NCBI RefSeq assembly: GCF_030845175.1
Contig: NZ_CP132542.1
Location: 186,001-250,000, forward strand
Reading direction: 5' to 3'
DNA length: 64,000 bases
From: Coralliovum pocilloporae
Lineage (GTDB): Bacteria; Pseudomonadota; Alphaproteobacteria; Rhizobiales; Cohaesibacteraceae
In this document: in pieces, positions 1 to 7,988 of the stretch
How the letters are laid out: each line of letters opens with the position of its first letter
Position numbering within the stretch: position 1 is the first letter of the stretch
Translations under genes and position numbers: made by a program
The notes under the pieces: generated by a model
Told to the model about the DNA's origin: nothing
Databases searched by the model: none
What the model saw: only the letters and a program-made list of their open reading frames with translations

Positions 1-1244
1 CCCTCAGAAGAGGAAACCGCAATCTCCGGCGGACCGACTGCCGTACCGCTGGCGGTGATATTGTAAGGGTTCTCGTCCGCATCACCATTGGCGAAGTTAA
101 ACGCGAAGCTGAACGCCCCTGCAGCAGTCGGCGTATAATTGACGACAAGTGTTGTCGTGCCACCCGGGGCGACACTGACAGCACCCAACGTCATGGCATT
201 AACAGTAACGTTTGACGTCGATGTCACATTGCTTCCCACAGTGGGAGGCGTAACAGACAGTGCAAACGTCCCGGTATTCTCAATTGTATAGGTTACAATT
301 GCGGGGGAACCCGCAACGGGAGACGATGCAAAACTGTCCGTTCCCCCGTCCGCAACAGCACCGCCGCTTTCAGAGGACGACACGGCAATTTCAGGCGCAA
401 CACCAGTACCGGATACCAGAATATCGTAAGGATTCTCATCTGAATCATCATTCGTGATGTCCAGCTCAAATGAGAAGGCACCCGTGGCTGTCGGCGTATA
501 GGTCACATCAAAGGTCTGGGGTCCGCCACCCGATGCAATACTAAAACTCGTCGAGGAAATCGTCGGACTGCCCGTGATGTTCGACAGATTGCTCGCGACA
601 ATATTGGTCACATTCAGCGTCGCTGAACCGGAATTGGTGACCGTGTAGGTTACCGTCTTGGCCGTACTGATGGGCTCATCACCCTGGGCATCGGTTCCAC
701 CATCCAGAACAACACCACCGCTTTCGGAAGATGACACTTCAATCTCGGGAGCCAGGACACCAACCGCGCCCTGGCCGGTGCCTGTATTAAACGTGTAAGT
801 AAAACTGAATGGCGTACCGCCATGGGTACCGGAAACCGTACATCCACCACTACAGTCGATCGTTGTACCATCACCATTGTTATCAATAGAGCTACCACCA
901 TTCACCTGATAGACAAGATCGCGGGCATCGGCTGGCCCCTCTTGAATTTCAAAGGTGGTTGAACCTGTTCCATCAGCAGGCTGTATTAAAATAAAGTCGT
1001 TATTCTGCTGCGAAACAGGTAAGGAATTCGTGTCGGTACAATTGTCGGCCGTCAGATCAAGCCCGGCCTGAATAGGGAATGGTGTGACATCCAAAGCCGG
1101 GCACATCGTAAAGGATGCTTCCGCCTGATTTGGCATGGCCGTCCAGAACAGAACACTCAGCATTGACCCAAAGACAAGTTGAAAAACGGCAAGAGACCGA
1201 ATGGTCCATCGCCATCCTGCTGATCGATCAGATCCGATAATCAT
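1..1244 (-). CDS. Secreted choice-of-anchor D repeat protein (partial, C-terminus outside window)
   Basis: The reading frame is open from the ATG at 1244 to the window edge. Residues 1 to about 41 form a long signal peptide (basic start, hydrophobic core, cleavage near NQAEA). A non-repetitive Cys-containing region follows, then tandem Ig-like units of about 116-121 residues, each starting PEI.VSSSE and containing TVTYT, NTG and DENPY. Units start near 742, 395 and 31. This is the pattern of choice-of-anchor D/ASPM-like surface proteins; many carry a C-terminal anchor or sorting domain, which would lie outside the window. Function is unknown; a surface or matrix role is inference. It is divergent from the tail-collar genes across an AT-rich gap. 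Confidence 0.8.
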   Translation of the reverse strand, partial: MIIGSDRSAGWRWTIRSLAVFQLVFGSMLSVLFWTAMPNQAEASFTMCPALDVTPFPIQAGLDLTADNCTDTNSLPVSQQNNDFILIQPADGTGSTTFEIQEGPADARDLVYQVNGGSSIDNNGDGTTIDCSGGCTVSGTHGGTPFSFTYTFNTGTGQGAVGVLAPEIEVSSSESGGVVLDGGTDAQGDEPISTAKTVTYTVTNSGSATLNVTNIVASNLSNITGSPTISSTSFSIASGGGPQTFDVTYTPTATGAFSFELDITNDDSDENPYDILVSGTGVAPEIAVSSSESGGAVADGGTDSFASSPVAGSPAIVTYTIENTGTFALSVTPPTVGSNVTSTSNVTVNAMTLGAVSVAPGGTTTLVVNYTPTAAGAFSFAFNFANGDADENPYNITASGTAVGPPEIAVSSSE

Positions 1245-1546
1245 GTATGCCACCCCTGTGGGTGCAATCGTGTCGTCGCACCTCATAAGTTTGCTTCTGC
1301 CGATCGTTCTAAGAACCCTTTCAAATCAACCGAAACGAGAAACAACTAATACGAGCGAAGCAATTGACGCAACCTAATTGATTACCACCTTGTTAATTTT
1401 TTCAGGGAGTCCATCGAAAAAGTGGCATTTGTGCAACACAACTCTAAGATTCATTTTCGCCAGAGAGAACTCATAGCTCAAAATACCCGTTATAGACAGA
1501 TTGCAAGCTTTTCCAGATAAGAATCGCCTAACGATTAAAAATCACC

Positions 1547-1576
1547 ACAAAAATCAATCAAACAAAAATCAATCAA
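1547..1576. repeat. Perfect 15-bp tandem duplication
   Basis: ACAAAAATCAATCAA occurs twice head to tail (1547-1561 and 1562-1576) in the AT-rich gap. It may be an accidental duplication or iterated protein sites. Confidence 0.7.
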
Positions 1577-1690
1577 AAATTGAAATTTTTCTATAAAAAA
1601 CAATAAGAGAAACTGATCTCCTGCCATCATTGAGCTCACCTAAAAAGCGATCACTCAAATCATACGACACCTTTAAATCGATTTTTTAGG

Positions 1691-1716
1691 TTGCACACCA
1701 TAATTATACCGTGCAA
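1691..1716. promoter_or_regulatory. 26-bp dyad-symmetric site, possible operator
   Basis: TTGCAC (1691-1696) is inverted as GTGCAA (1711-1716) around a central palindrome ATAATTAT, with three non-matching bases on each side. Twenty of 26 positions obey dyad symmetry. It lies about 120 bp upstream of the first tail-collar start. The geometry suits a dimeric activator or repressor; no cognate regulator is identified. Confidence 0.45.
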
Positions 1717-1836
1717 AAATTACCCTCAATTGGTGAAAAATTACATTCATCACCCAGGAATTGACGATGTATAGATGCTGGTTTCCAGATATTCCGCCAG
1801 CTGTGTAAGCCTGACTTCAGAGCATCGGAGATTTTA

Positions 1837-2349
1837 ATGTCAGAGCCGTTTCTTGCCGAAATACGAATGGTCGGGTTCAACTTCGCACCGCGAGGATGGG
1901 CATTCCTTGATGGCCAAATCCTTCCAATCAACCAGAACCAATCGCTCTATTCCCTACTTGGAACCAATTACGGAGGCGATGGCAGAACGAGTTTCGCTCT
2001 GCCGGACTTACGTGGTCGGACACCAATCCACAAGAGCGACGCTCATCCTCTGGCTCAAAAGAGTGGTGCTGAGACGGTTACTCTGACAGCAGCCGAAATC
2101 CCCGCGCATACTCATGCAGCAAAGGCTTCATCCACCCTCGGCAATGTTCGGCCACCTGCAGGAGCTATTCTTGCAGCAGAGAGGCCGCCCGATCTGGCTT
2201 ATCGAGATCCGGAAGCTGCAACAAGCACAGCATTGCGCAGTGGTTCGATAACCAATGCAGGCGGCGGACAGGCTCACAACAATATGCAGCCCTACACGAC
2301 CTTGTCTTTTTGCATTGCCTTGCAGGGATTGTTCCCTTCGCGCAACTAA
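1837..2349 (+). CDS. Tail-collar domain protein (MdpB-like), copy 1
   Basis: This 170-residue protein opens with MSEPFLAEIRMVGFNFAPRG and has the Tail Collar features YGGDGRTSF.LPDLRGR, then a variable middle with HTH and a C-terminal segment ending PSRN. The family is named for phage short tail-fibre collars but is widely chromosomal in bacteria in tandem sets like this one. It has no signal peptide. A GGAG lies upstream of the ATG. It is the first of three paralogues on the same strand. The bacterial function is unknown; an assembled extracellular or cytoplasmic fibre is inference. Confidence 0.88.
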   Translation: MSEPFLAEIRMVGFNFAPRGWAFLDGQILPINQNQSLYSLLGTNYGGDGRTSFALPDLRGRTPIHKSDAHPLAQKSGAETVTLTAAEIPAHTHAAKASSTLGNVRPPAGAILAAERPPDLAYRDPEAATSTALRSGSITNAGGGQAHNNMQPYTTLSFCIALQGLFPSRN

Positions 2350-2366
2350 ATCTGGAAGGACAGAGA

Positions 2367-2885
2367 ATGTCGGAACCGTTTGTTGGCGAAATTCGCATGT
2401 TCGCGGGCAATTTTGCACCACGAGGCTGGGCCTTCTGTGATGGCCAGTTGCTTGCAACGTCTCAGAATGATGCCTTGTTCTCTCTGCTTGGAACGATCTA
2501 TGGGGGTGATGGTCGAACGACCTTCGGCCTGCCTGATATGAGAGGCAGAATCCCGCTTCATCAGGGCACAGGGCCCGGACTGAGCCCTCGCAGGCTTGGC
2601 AGCAGAAGCGGCAGTGAGACAGAAACCCTGACGACCAATCAACTGGCCAGCCACAGCCACGATCTTAACGCAAATACGGCGCAGGCCACTGATACAGCGC
2701 CACAAGGGAAAATCCTCGCCCAGGGCGTGGGAGTCAACTTCTACAACCCGTCAGACCCGAACGTTTCAATGGCGCCTTCCGCGATCACACAGACAGGTGG
2801 TTCGCAACGCCATACCAACCTGATGCCCACCTTGTGCGTCAATTTCATCATTGCACTCTTCGGCATTTATCCAAGTCGTCATTAG
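2367..2885 (+). CDS. Tail-collar domain protein (MdpB-like), copy 2
   Basis: This 172-residue paralogue starts MSEPFVGEIRMFAGNFAPRG; the frame is open further upstream but homology with copies 1 and 3, and the GGAAGGA at 2354, place the start at 2367. It has YGGDGRTTFGLPDMRGR and GTGPGLSPRR, then a His-containing segment (SHSHD) and ends YPSRH. It follows copy 1 by 17 bp, so co-transcription is likely. Divergence from the other copies is concentrated in the segment before the C-terminal NLMP motif, as expected for variable tips. Confidence 0.88.
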   Translation: MSEPFVGEIRMFAGNFAPRGWAFCDGQLLATSQNDALFSLLGTIYGGDGRTTFGLPDMRGRIPLHQGTGPGLSPRRLGSRSGSETETLTTNQLASHSHDLNANTAQATDTAPQGKILAQGVGVNFYNPSDPNVSMAPSAITQTGGSQRHTNLMPTLCVNFIIALFGIYPSRH

Positions 2886-2896
2886 GAGGTCGGAAC

Positions 2897-3427
2897 ATGT
2901 CGGAACCATTTATTGCAGAAATCCGCATTTTCGCAGGAAACTTCGCACCACGGGGCTGGGCCTTCTGCGACGGACAGCTTCTGCCAATCTCCAACAACAC
3001 CGCCCTGTTCTCTCTCATAGGCACCACTTATGGCGGGGATGGCCGGAGCACAACCGCTCTTCCCAACCTTCAGGGCCGCGCACCGATGCATCCCGGTCGT
3101 GGACCAGGCCTGACAGCGCGGCGGCTCGGTGAAAAAGTCGGCACTGAGACAGTTACTCTGAGCGAAGCCCAGATTCCCTCTCACAATCACACCATGCGAG
3201 CCAGCTCGTCATCCGGTGTTCCAGCCGTGCCATCGAACACAACGGCGCTGTCTCAACCGGGATTTGGCGACAATCTTTATCAGAACAACACCACAGACAA
3301 CCTTGTCGACCTGGCCAGTGAATCAGTCAGCACTACAGGCGGTGGTCAGCCGCACACGAACATTCAGCCGTTTCTGTCTCTGAATTTCATCATCGCGCTG
3401 ACTGGCCTTTATCCATCGCGCGGCTAG
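2897..3427 (+). CDS. Tail-collar domain protein (MdpB-like), copy 3
   Basis: This 176-residue paralogue begins MSEPFIAEIRIFAGNFAPRG and ends YPSRG. A strong AGGAGGT (2884-2890) fixes the start at 2897 although the frame is open further upstream. It shares YGGDGRSTTALPNLQGR, GRGPGLTARRLG and SHNHT with its neighbours. It begins 11 bp after copy 2. Confidence 0.88.
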   Translation: MSEPFIAEIRIFAGNFAPRGWAFCDGQLLPISNNTALFSLIGTTYGGDGRSTTALPNLQGRAPMHPGRGPGLTARRLGEKVGTETVTLSEAQIPSHNHTMRASSSSGVPAVPSNTTALSQPGFGDNLYQNNTTDNLVDLASESVSTTGGGQPHTNIQPFLSLNFIIALTGLYPSRG

Positions 3428-3503
3428 ATCAAGCCTTTGGCCACCACGTGGAGCAACCAGGGCCAGGACCCACTAATTTCTGTCCAGATAAAGGACGATT
3501 GAT

Positions 3504-4727
3504 ATGTCGGTTGAAACAACAACACCAGAAGACGTAGAAGGCAAACTGGATCTTCCTCCTTCCTACTATCGCATTTTCATTGCCGCGATCGCGGCTGACG
3601 GAAAACTGGTTTACCTTGATCAGGACAGTGAGGACGGGCCATTCACCGGCACCTTCACTCAGTTGACCGACAAATCCTATGACCACGCGCCTCTGCAGGC
3701 AGGGTTGTCGATGGATGGATATGTCACCATTCTGGCGCAGCAGACCGGGACACAACACCTTATCTATATTCGCGAAAGCAATGATGAGGCCAATACGAAC
3801 AGGTTTGACCAACCGGTCGACCTCGGACTGCCGCCATCCGTTGCCGCATTCCAGGATACCAAGCTTATCCGTGGTCTGAACGGGCTCGACAATATCTTTG
3901 GCACCGCAGCGACCACAGACAATTCCATCTGGTGGAAGTTCAAAAATCCCTACACGATCAAGACAGAGACGGAACAAGTCACACCCCCGGGGTCTGACAC
4001 CCCGATCGAAGTGACCGTTCAGGTTCCTGTCCCGCCTGCCCAGCCATGGTCTGACTGGATTCAGATACCGGGGGGATTGAAGTCAATCACCGCTGTCAAT
4101 AATGCCGACGGTCGCCTGATTATTGGCGGGCTGAACAGCGGCAAAATCCCCTATATCAATTTCCAGAACAGTGATGATCCCTTCACTGTCGAGGGCTGGA
4201 AGGGTTGGGAGGATATCTCCGGAGTAATCGGACAATTCGAGCAGATTGAACTGGCCATAGACGGCAATGCTCTTGTTCATATCTTCGGCCGCATCGGAAC
4301 CAACATCTACATGAAGGCGCAGAAAGAGGTTGGCAAGGACGACTTCACCGGTTGGGTTCTCTTTGCAGCCTTTGACGAGATCATTTACACTTTCGATGTC
4401 GATGCCTGCTCCAATGACGGATTGTATATCACCGCGCAGGTTGGCAGTGGCAGCGGCAGCCCGATCTATGGCTGGCATCAGGCAGACCCGAACCTCAGAA
4501 CCTGGACCGCGCCACAGATCATTACGTTCGCACAAAGTGATGCCCAGCTTGTTCTGGAGCCCAATGCGAATACAAAACTGAGCCTATTCGCGCTCAACAC
4601 CGGGTCGCAGATGCTTGATTATACCGACCAGCTACTGCCGGATTATTGGCAGGCCGGATGGAAACGCATTGGTCAGGGCATCACGAGTATCGCAATCACG
4701 CATGACATAACGCCCAATACCAAGTGA
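3504..4727 (+). CDS. Unassigned protein, probable beta-propeller
   Basis: No family is recognised with certainty in this 407-residue protein. It has no signal peptide and is made of recurring units of about 45-55 residues with an aromatic-rich W..W strand motif followed by a hydrophobic strand (for example GWKGWEDISG, GWVLFAAF, WTAPQIITF, AGWKRIGQG). This suggests a tectonin or PLL-lectin type beta-propeller, which would bind glycans. AAAGGA lies before the ATG. It follows the tail-collar run on the same strand, so a role as lectin partner of those proteins is inference. Confidence 0.6.
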   Translation: MSVETTTPEDVEGKLDLPPSYYRIFIAAIAADGKLVYLDQDSEDGPFTGTFTQLTDKSYDHAPLQAGLSMDGYVTILAQQTGTQHLIYIRESNDEANTNRFDQPVDLGLPPSVAAFQDTKLIRGLNGLDNIFGTAATTDNSIWWKFKNPYTIKTETEQVTPPGSDTPIEVTVQVPVPPAQPWSDWIQIPGGLKSITAVNNADGRLIIGGLNSGKIPYINFQNSDDPFTVEGWKGWEDISGVIGQFEQIELAIDGNALVHIFGRIGTNIYMKAQKEVGKDDFTGWVLFAAFDEIIYTFDVDACSNDGLYITAQVGSGSGSPIYGWHQADPNLRTWTAPQIITFAQSDAQLVLEPNANTKLSLFALNTGSQMLDYTDQLLPDYWQAGWKRIGQGITSIAITHDITPNTK

Positions 4728-5254
4728 TGCTGGTTAAACCAACTACTGATGTGAGGCGCTTGCCGCCAATTGACAGGGCCTCACGTCATTCCCTGCGCTA
4801 TCGCGACATAACCCAGGACGATATGGGCTTTCTGTGTGCTCTCTACCGCTCGACCCGAGAGGCGGAGCTGGCCCGCACCCCATGGGATGAGGTTCAGAAG
4901 CAGGCCTTCATCCAGATGCAGTTCGACGCCCAGCACAGCCATTACCAGAAGCATTATCCGGATGCGTTATGGCTGATCATAGAACAGAATACCCTTCCAA
5001 TCGGCAGACTTTATCTGGAGCGCTGGCAAAAAGAACATCGGATTATCGATATCGCCTTGATGCCTTCTGCGCGAAATACCGGCATAGGGGGAGACATTCT
5101 GACTGACCTGATGCACGACGCCAGACGAGAAGACAAGTCAGTCAGCATCCATGTGGAAAAGACAAATCCTGCCCTGTCCCTCTATTATCGTCTCGGCTTT
5201 CAAACCACCGAAGACAAGGGCGTCTATGACCTGCTGGTCTGGACCCCGTCATGA
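4727..5254 (+). CDS. GNAT family N-acetyltransferase
   Basis: This is a 175-residue acetyl-CoA-dependent acyltransferase with the pyrophosphate-binding turn (RNTGIGGDIL) and a C-terminal NPALSLYYRLGF helix-strand, both typical of GNAT. The ATG at 4727 shares its A with the TGA of the preceding gene; a GTG at 4724 is in frame as an alternative. The overlap implies translational coupling with the propeller gene. The substrate is unknown; modification of a protein of the cluster is inference. Confidence 0.85.
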   Translation: MLVKPTTDVRRLPPIDRASRHSLRYRDITQDDMGFLCALYRSTREAELARTPWDEVQKQAFIQMQFDAQHSHYQKHYPDALWLIIEQNTLPIGRLYLERWQKEHRIIDIALMPSARNTGIGGDILTDLMHDARREDKSVSIHVEKTNPALSLYYRLGFQTTEDKGVYDLLVWTPS

Positions 5255-5286
5255 TATGGGACAGCACTCTCTGAGGGTCACGGGTT

Positions 5287-5580
5287 CTATGTAAAGATGG
5301 CCTCATACTGAATGCCAGCCTGCTTTTCAGCCACCGGCACCAGAAACATGTCATGAGATCCAATAGCAGTCTGGGACAGACAATATGTCGCCTGTGTCAG
5401 GACCGGCTCTGACGGCCCCTGCCACAACAGCGAAAACGCACCGCCTTTTCGCTCCCCTGAACCAAGCTTCTTAACTTCAATGAGCTGCAGGGAAATCCGG
5501 GGATCGAGCGAGGTAATATGAAAAACCGTGTCTTCGAGATCAGCAAAATCTTCAGCTGTCATATCATTGAGATTACGCAT
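5287..5580 (-). CDS. DUF6916-like small protein
   Basis: This 97-residue cytoplasmic protein has the pattern F..LEDTVFHI...L.LIEVKKL, FSLLWQGPSEPVLTQATY and MFLVPVAEKQAGIQYEAIF. I know it from DUF6916 proteins, small beta-rich proteins often found beside tail-collar genes. AGGGAAGC precedes the ATG. It converges on the GNAT gene. The family assignment is from memory of the sequence pattern; function is unknown. Confidence 0.65.
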   Translation of the reverse strand: MRNLNDMTAEDFADLEDTVFHITSLDPRISLQLIEVKKLGSGERKGGAFSLLWQGPSEPVLTQATYCLSQTAIGSHDMFLVPVAEKQAGIQYEAIFT

Positions 5581-5630
5581 GCTTCCCTGCTATCCAGTTG
5601 AAACTCTGATATTCACCACCTTAAGGGTGC

Positions 5631-5721
5631 TTCTGACAAGTGGATAGGCTTTTCAGATAAAAAATCATGCAGAAGCAGATTCTCAAAGCATCATTGCCAA
5701 TTCAGGTTAAAGGTTTAGTGC
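5631..5721. repeat. Dispersed 91-nt repeat, copy A
   Basis: It aligns without gaps to 56722-56812 with about 79% identity. The best-conserved blocks are CTTTTCAGATAA and TTCAGGTTAAAGGT. The first 25 nt form a hairpin (CTGACAAG with CTTTTCAG, one mismatch). The copy sits just upstream of one minus-strand gene and downstream of the next, as copy B does. Confidence 0.7.
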
Positions 5722-5763
5722 TTTAGCCTGCGCTACGCTCCTGTCACCTCTTGTGCACAGACT

Positions 5764-6960
5764 TCACGTGATCGAACCATCAGCACTGTGAGAGATGGAC
5801 TGATCGTGTGCCATTGGCATCAGGATACGGAAACAGGCTCCGCCACCAGATCGGTTGGAAGCAGAAATATCTCCGCCATGTGCTTTGACCAGAGTTGCAA
5901 CAACGGCAAGCCCCAGCCCTGACCCACCCGTCGCGCGTGATCGGGATTCATCGCCTCTCTTGAACGCCTCAAAATAGGTTTCTGCATTCCCGTCAGGAAA
6001 GCCCGGACCACAGTCGGAAATCTCAAGAAAGGCCCGGTCACCTTCCCTGCCGGTTACAATCTCAACCCGCTGCCCGTCTGAGGCATACCGCAGAGCATTT
6101 TCCAGAAGGTTGGTGGTTATCTGCTGGATCCTGCTTCCATCAGCATGCACCTTAACCGGCTGCAAATCAGAGAGGACCACCATATCCTGTTCCTGAAGGC
6201 GCGGTTTGATAGCACCAACAGCCGCTCCAACCGCATCAGCCAGATCCAGAACCATGCAGTTCAGGCGGATAGCGCCAGCATTCCCAAGGGATACGGTTCT
6301 CAGATCCTCAATCAGAACCGCCAGCATATGCGTCTGCCCAAGAAGACGATCATACTCCTCCTCTCTGGCCTCAAATACGCCGTCACGAATGCCCTGTAGC
6401 CGCCCGATAAGAATGGTCAGCGGCGTTCGCAGTTCATGTGCAATCGCGGCCATATCCTGCCTGACCCGCTTCTCAGAAATTTCAAGAGACTCAGTCAGTT
6501 GGTTGAAATTCTGGACCAGACCCGAGATTTCCTGGCCGCCCAGTCTGGTATCACTCTCCACCCGGACAGACAGATTGCCCTGAACAATCCTGTTGGCCGC
6601 ATTGGCAACATCGGATATCGGTTGCGTAATCCGTCTGGCGATAGCAGAGGAAATGACTGAAACAAGCGTCAGTGCCAGCAGACCACCAACTGACAATGTG
6701 AAGATAATCCTGTTCCAGGTGACGATGTGATAGTCATCATAGGTGGCATAGATCTCAAGAATACGTTTTTCATTGGCAATGCCATCCTCTTCGAGAACGT
6801 TCAGTTCGGCCTCAACCTCGGGTGGGAGGTTCGCATAGAATTTGTAGTCCAGAACAATCTCAAACGTAATGATTGTCCCAACCATGATGAGGACACTGAG
6901 GGCCGTCATGAGACAGGTCATCAGAGACAGGCGCGCCCAAAGGCAGGAAAAACGGTTCAT
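5764..6960 (-). CDS. Sensor histidine kinase (HAMP, BaeS-like)
   Basis: This 398-residue inner-membrane kinase has TM1 (about 15-37), a short periplasmic loop rich in acidic residues, TM2 (about 85-106), HAMP (about 107-163), an H-box IAHELRTPLT with phospho-acceptor His175, and N (NLLENALRY), G1 (DCGPGFPDG) and G2 (GGSGLGLAVV) boxes of the ATPase domain. It follows the response-regulator gene by 64 bp on the same strand, its likely partner. The architecture resembles BaeS-type envelope-stress kinases; the signal is unknown. Confidence 0.92.
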   Translation of the reverse strand: MNRFSCLWARLSLMTCLMTALSVLIMVGTIITFEIVLDYKFYANLPPEVEAELNVLEEDGIANEKRILEIYATYDDYHIVTWNRIIFTLSVGGLLALTLVSVISSAIARRITQPISDVANAANRIVQGNLSVRVESDTRLGGQEISGLVQNFNQLTESLEISEKRVRQDMAAIAHELRTPLTILIGRLQGIRDGVFEAREEEYDRLLGQTHMLAVLIEDLRTVSLGNAGAIRLNCMVLDLADAVGAAVGAIKPRLQEQDMVVLSDLQPVKVHADGSRIQQITTNLLENALRYASDGQRVEIVTGREGDRAFLEISDCGPGFPDGNAETYFEAFKRGDESRSRATGGSGLGLAVVATLVKAHGGDISASNRSGGGACFRILMPMAHDQSISHSADGSIT

Positions 6961-7024
6961 CGGAAAACCTGTAATAACGGGATATCGAGGCTGGAAAGCA
7001 TCTGGTCATTCGGGAGTATGCGTA

Positions 7025-7735
7025 TCAGGACAGGCGGTAGCCGATACCACGGACAGATGTCAGCATTCCTTCTGCCCCTCCCTTGTCCAGCTTGCGCCTC
7101 AGATTACTCACATGACTGTCGATGGTCCGCTCAAGGGCATCGCTGTCAGGGAAGCACGCGTCCAGCAACTCCGCACGGGAAAACGCCTTGCTCGGCACCC
7201 GGATCATATGGGCAAGGAGCGTAAACTCGGTCAATGTAAGATCAAGATGCGCTTTCGACCCATCACTTTGAACAAAAGCGGTATGCGCTGTTGGGTCAAC
7301 CACAAGATCACCCAGCCGGAACACAGCAGCCTCGGTAGACCGGCCGCGCCGTAAAATCGCCTTGGCCCGGGCGACCACTTCCAATGGATTGAATGGTTTG
7401 ACCACGTAGTCATCCGCACCGATGCGTAACGCCGACAGTTTATCGAGATCTTCCGCCAGTGCCGTCACCATCATCACTGGCGTATCACCCCGCTGACGCA
7501 GCTCTCCCAATACGGTAAATCCGTCAGCTTTTGGCAGATTGATATCAAGAACCACAAGATCGGGTTTCAGCATCTGGTGATGCTGCAGCCCCATCTCACC
7601 ATCTCCTGCACAGACTGTACGGAATCCCTCACGCTGAAAGTAGGCTTCCAGAATGGAGGAGATATCCGGCTCATCCTCAACAATCAGTATCAGCGCATTA
7701 TCCAATGCAGCCCCCTCAATTCCCGCACATTCCAT
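7025..7735 (-). CDS. OmpR-family response regulator
   Basis: A receiver domain with phospho-acceptor Asp64 (VVLDINLP) and the conserved Lys of VVKPFNP is followed by an OmpR-type winged-helix domain (LTLTEFTLLAHMI, TIDSHVSNLRRKL, VRGIGYRL). It is BaeR-like in layout. The start is uncertain: ATG at 7735 is used here; a GTG at 7747 is in frame, and a TTG at 7705 follows a better ribosome site (GAGGGG). It is the first gene of the pair with the sensor kinase. Confidence 0.92.
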   Translation of the reverse strand: MECAGIEGAALDNALILIVEDEPDISSILEAYFQREGFRTVCAGDGEMGLQHHQMLKPDLVVLDINLPKADGFTVLGELRQRGDTPVMMVTALAEDLDKLSALRIGADDYVVKPFNPLEVVARAKAILRRGRSTEAAVFRLGDLVVDPTAHTAFVQSDGSKAHLDLTLTEFTLLAHMIRVPSKAFSRAELLDACFPDSDALERTIDSHVSNLRRKLDKGGAEGMLTSVRGIGYRLS

Positions 7736-7988
7736 AACAACTCTCACATTACAGTATTTTATCTCGATTTCGAGACAATGCCCATCGTTGCCAGATAGAC
7801 GCGAACTGTTGAGATCGTGTGGAGATTTTACCCTCCTTCGCTCCAGCAGAAATCAAAAAAGCGGTAATAAAGAACCTCCACACAATCTCCACAAAGTAGC
7901 GACGCCTTCTCAATCTCCCCTGACCAGATTACGCCCAAGGAAAAGCCCGGCCTCGTCATCGGGACCGGACAACAAGGGAGCACAAGGC

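Larger units (their letters stand above)
1245..1836. other. AT-rich intergenic region between divergent genes
   Basis: No convincing gene is seen in this 592-bp stretch. It holds a perfect 15-bp tandem duplication (1547-1576) and a 26-bp dyad (1691-1716), and it must carry the promoters of both the secreted repeat protein and the tail-collar run. Confidence 0.6.

Noticed and set aside
1837-3427. Prophage remnant suggested by tail-collar genes
   Set aside because: No capsid, terminase, integrase, lysis or attachment-site signs are nearby, and tandem tail-collar genes are common outside phages.
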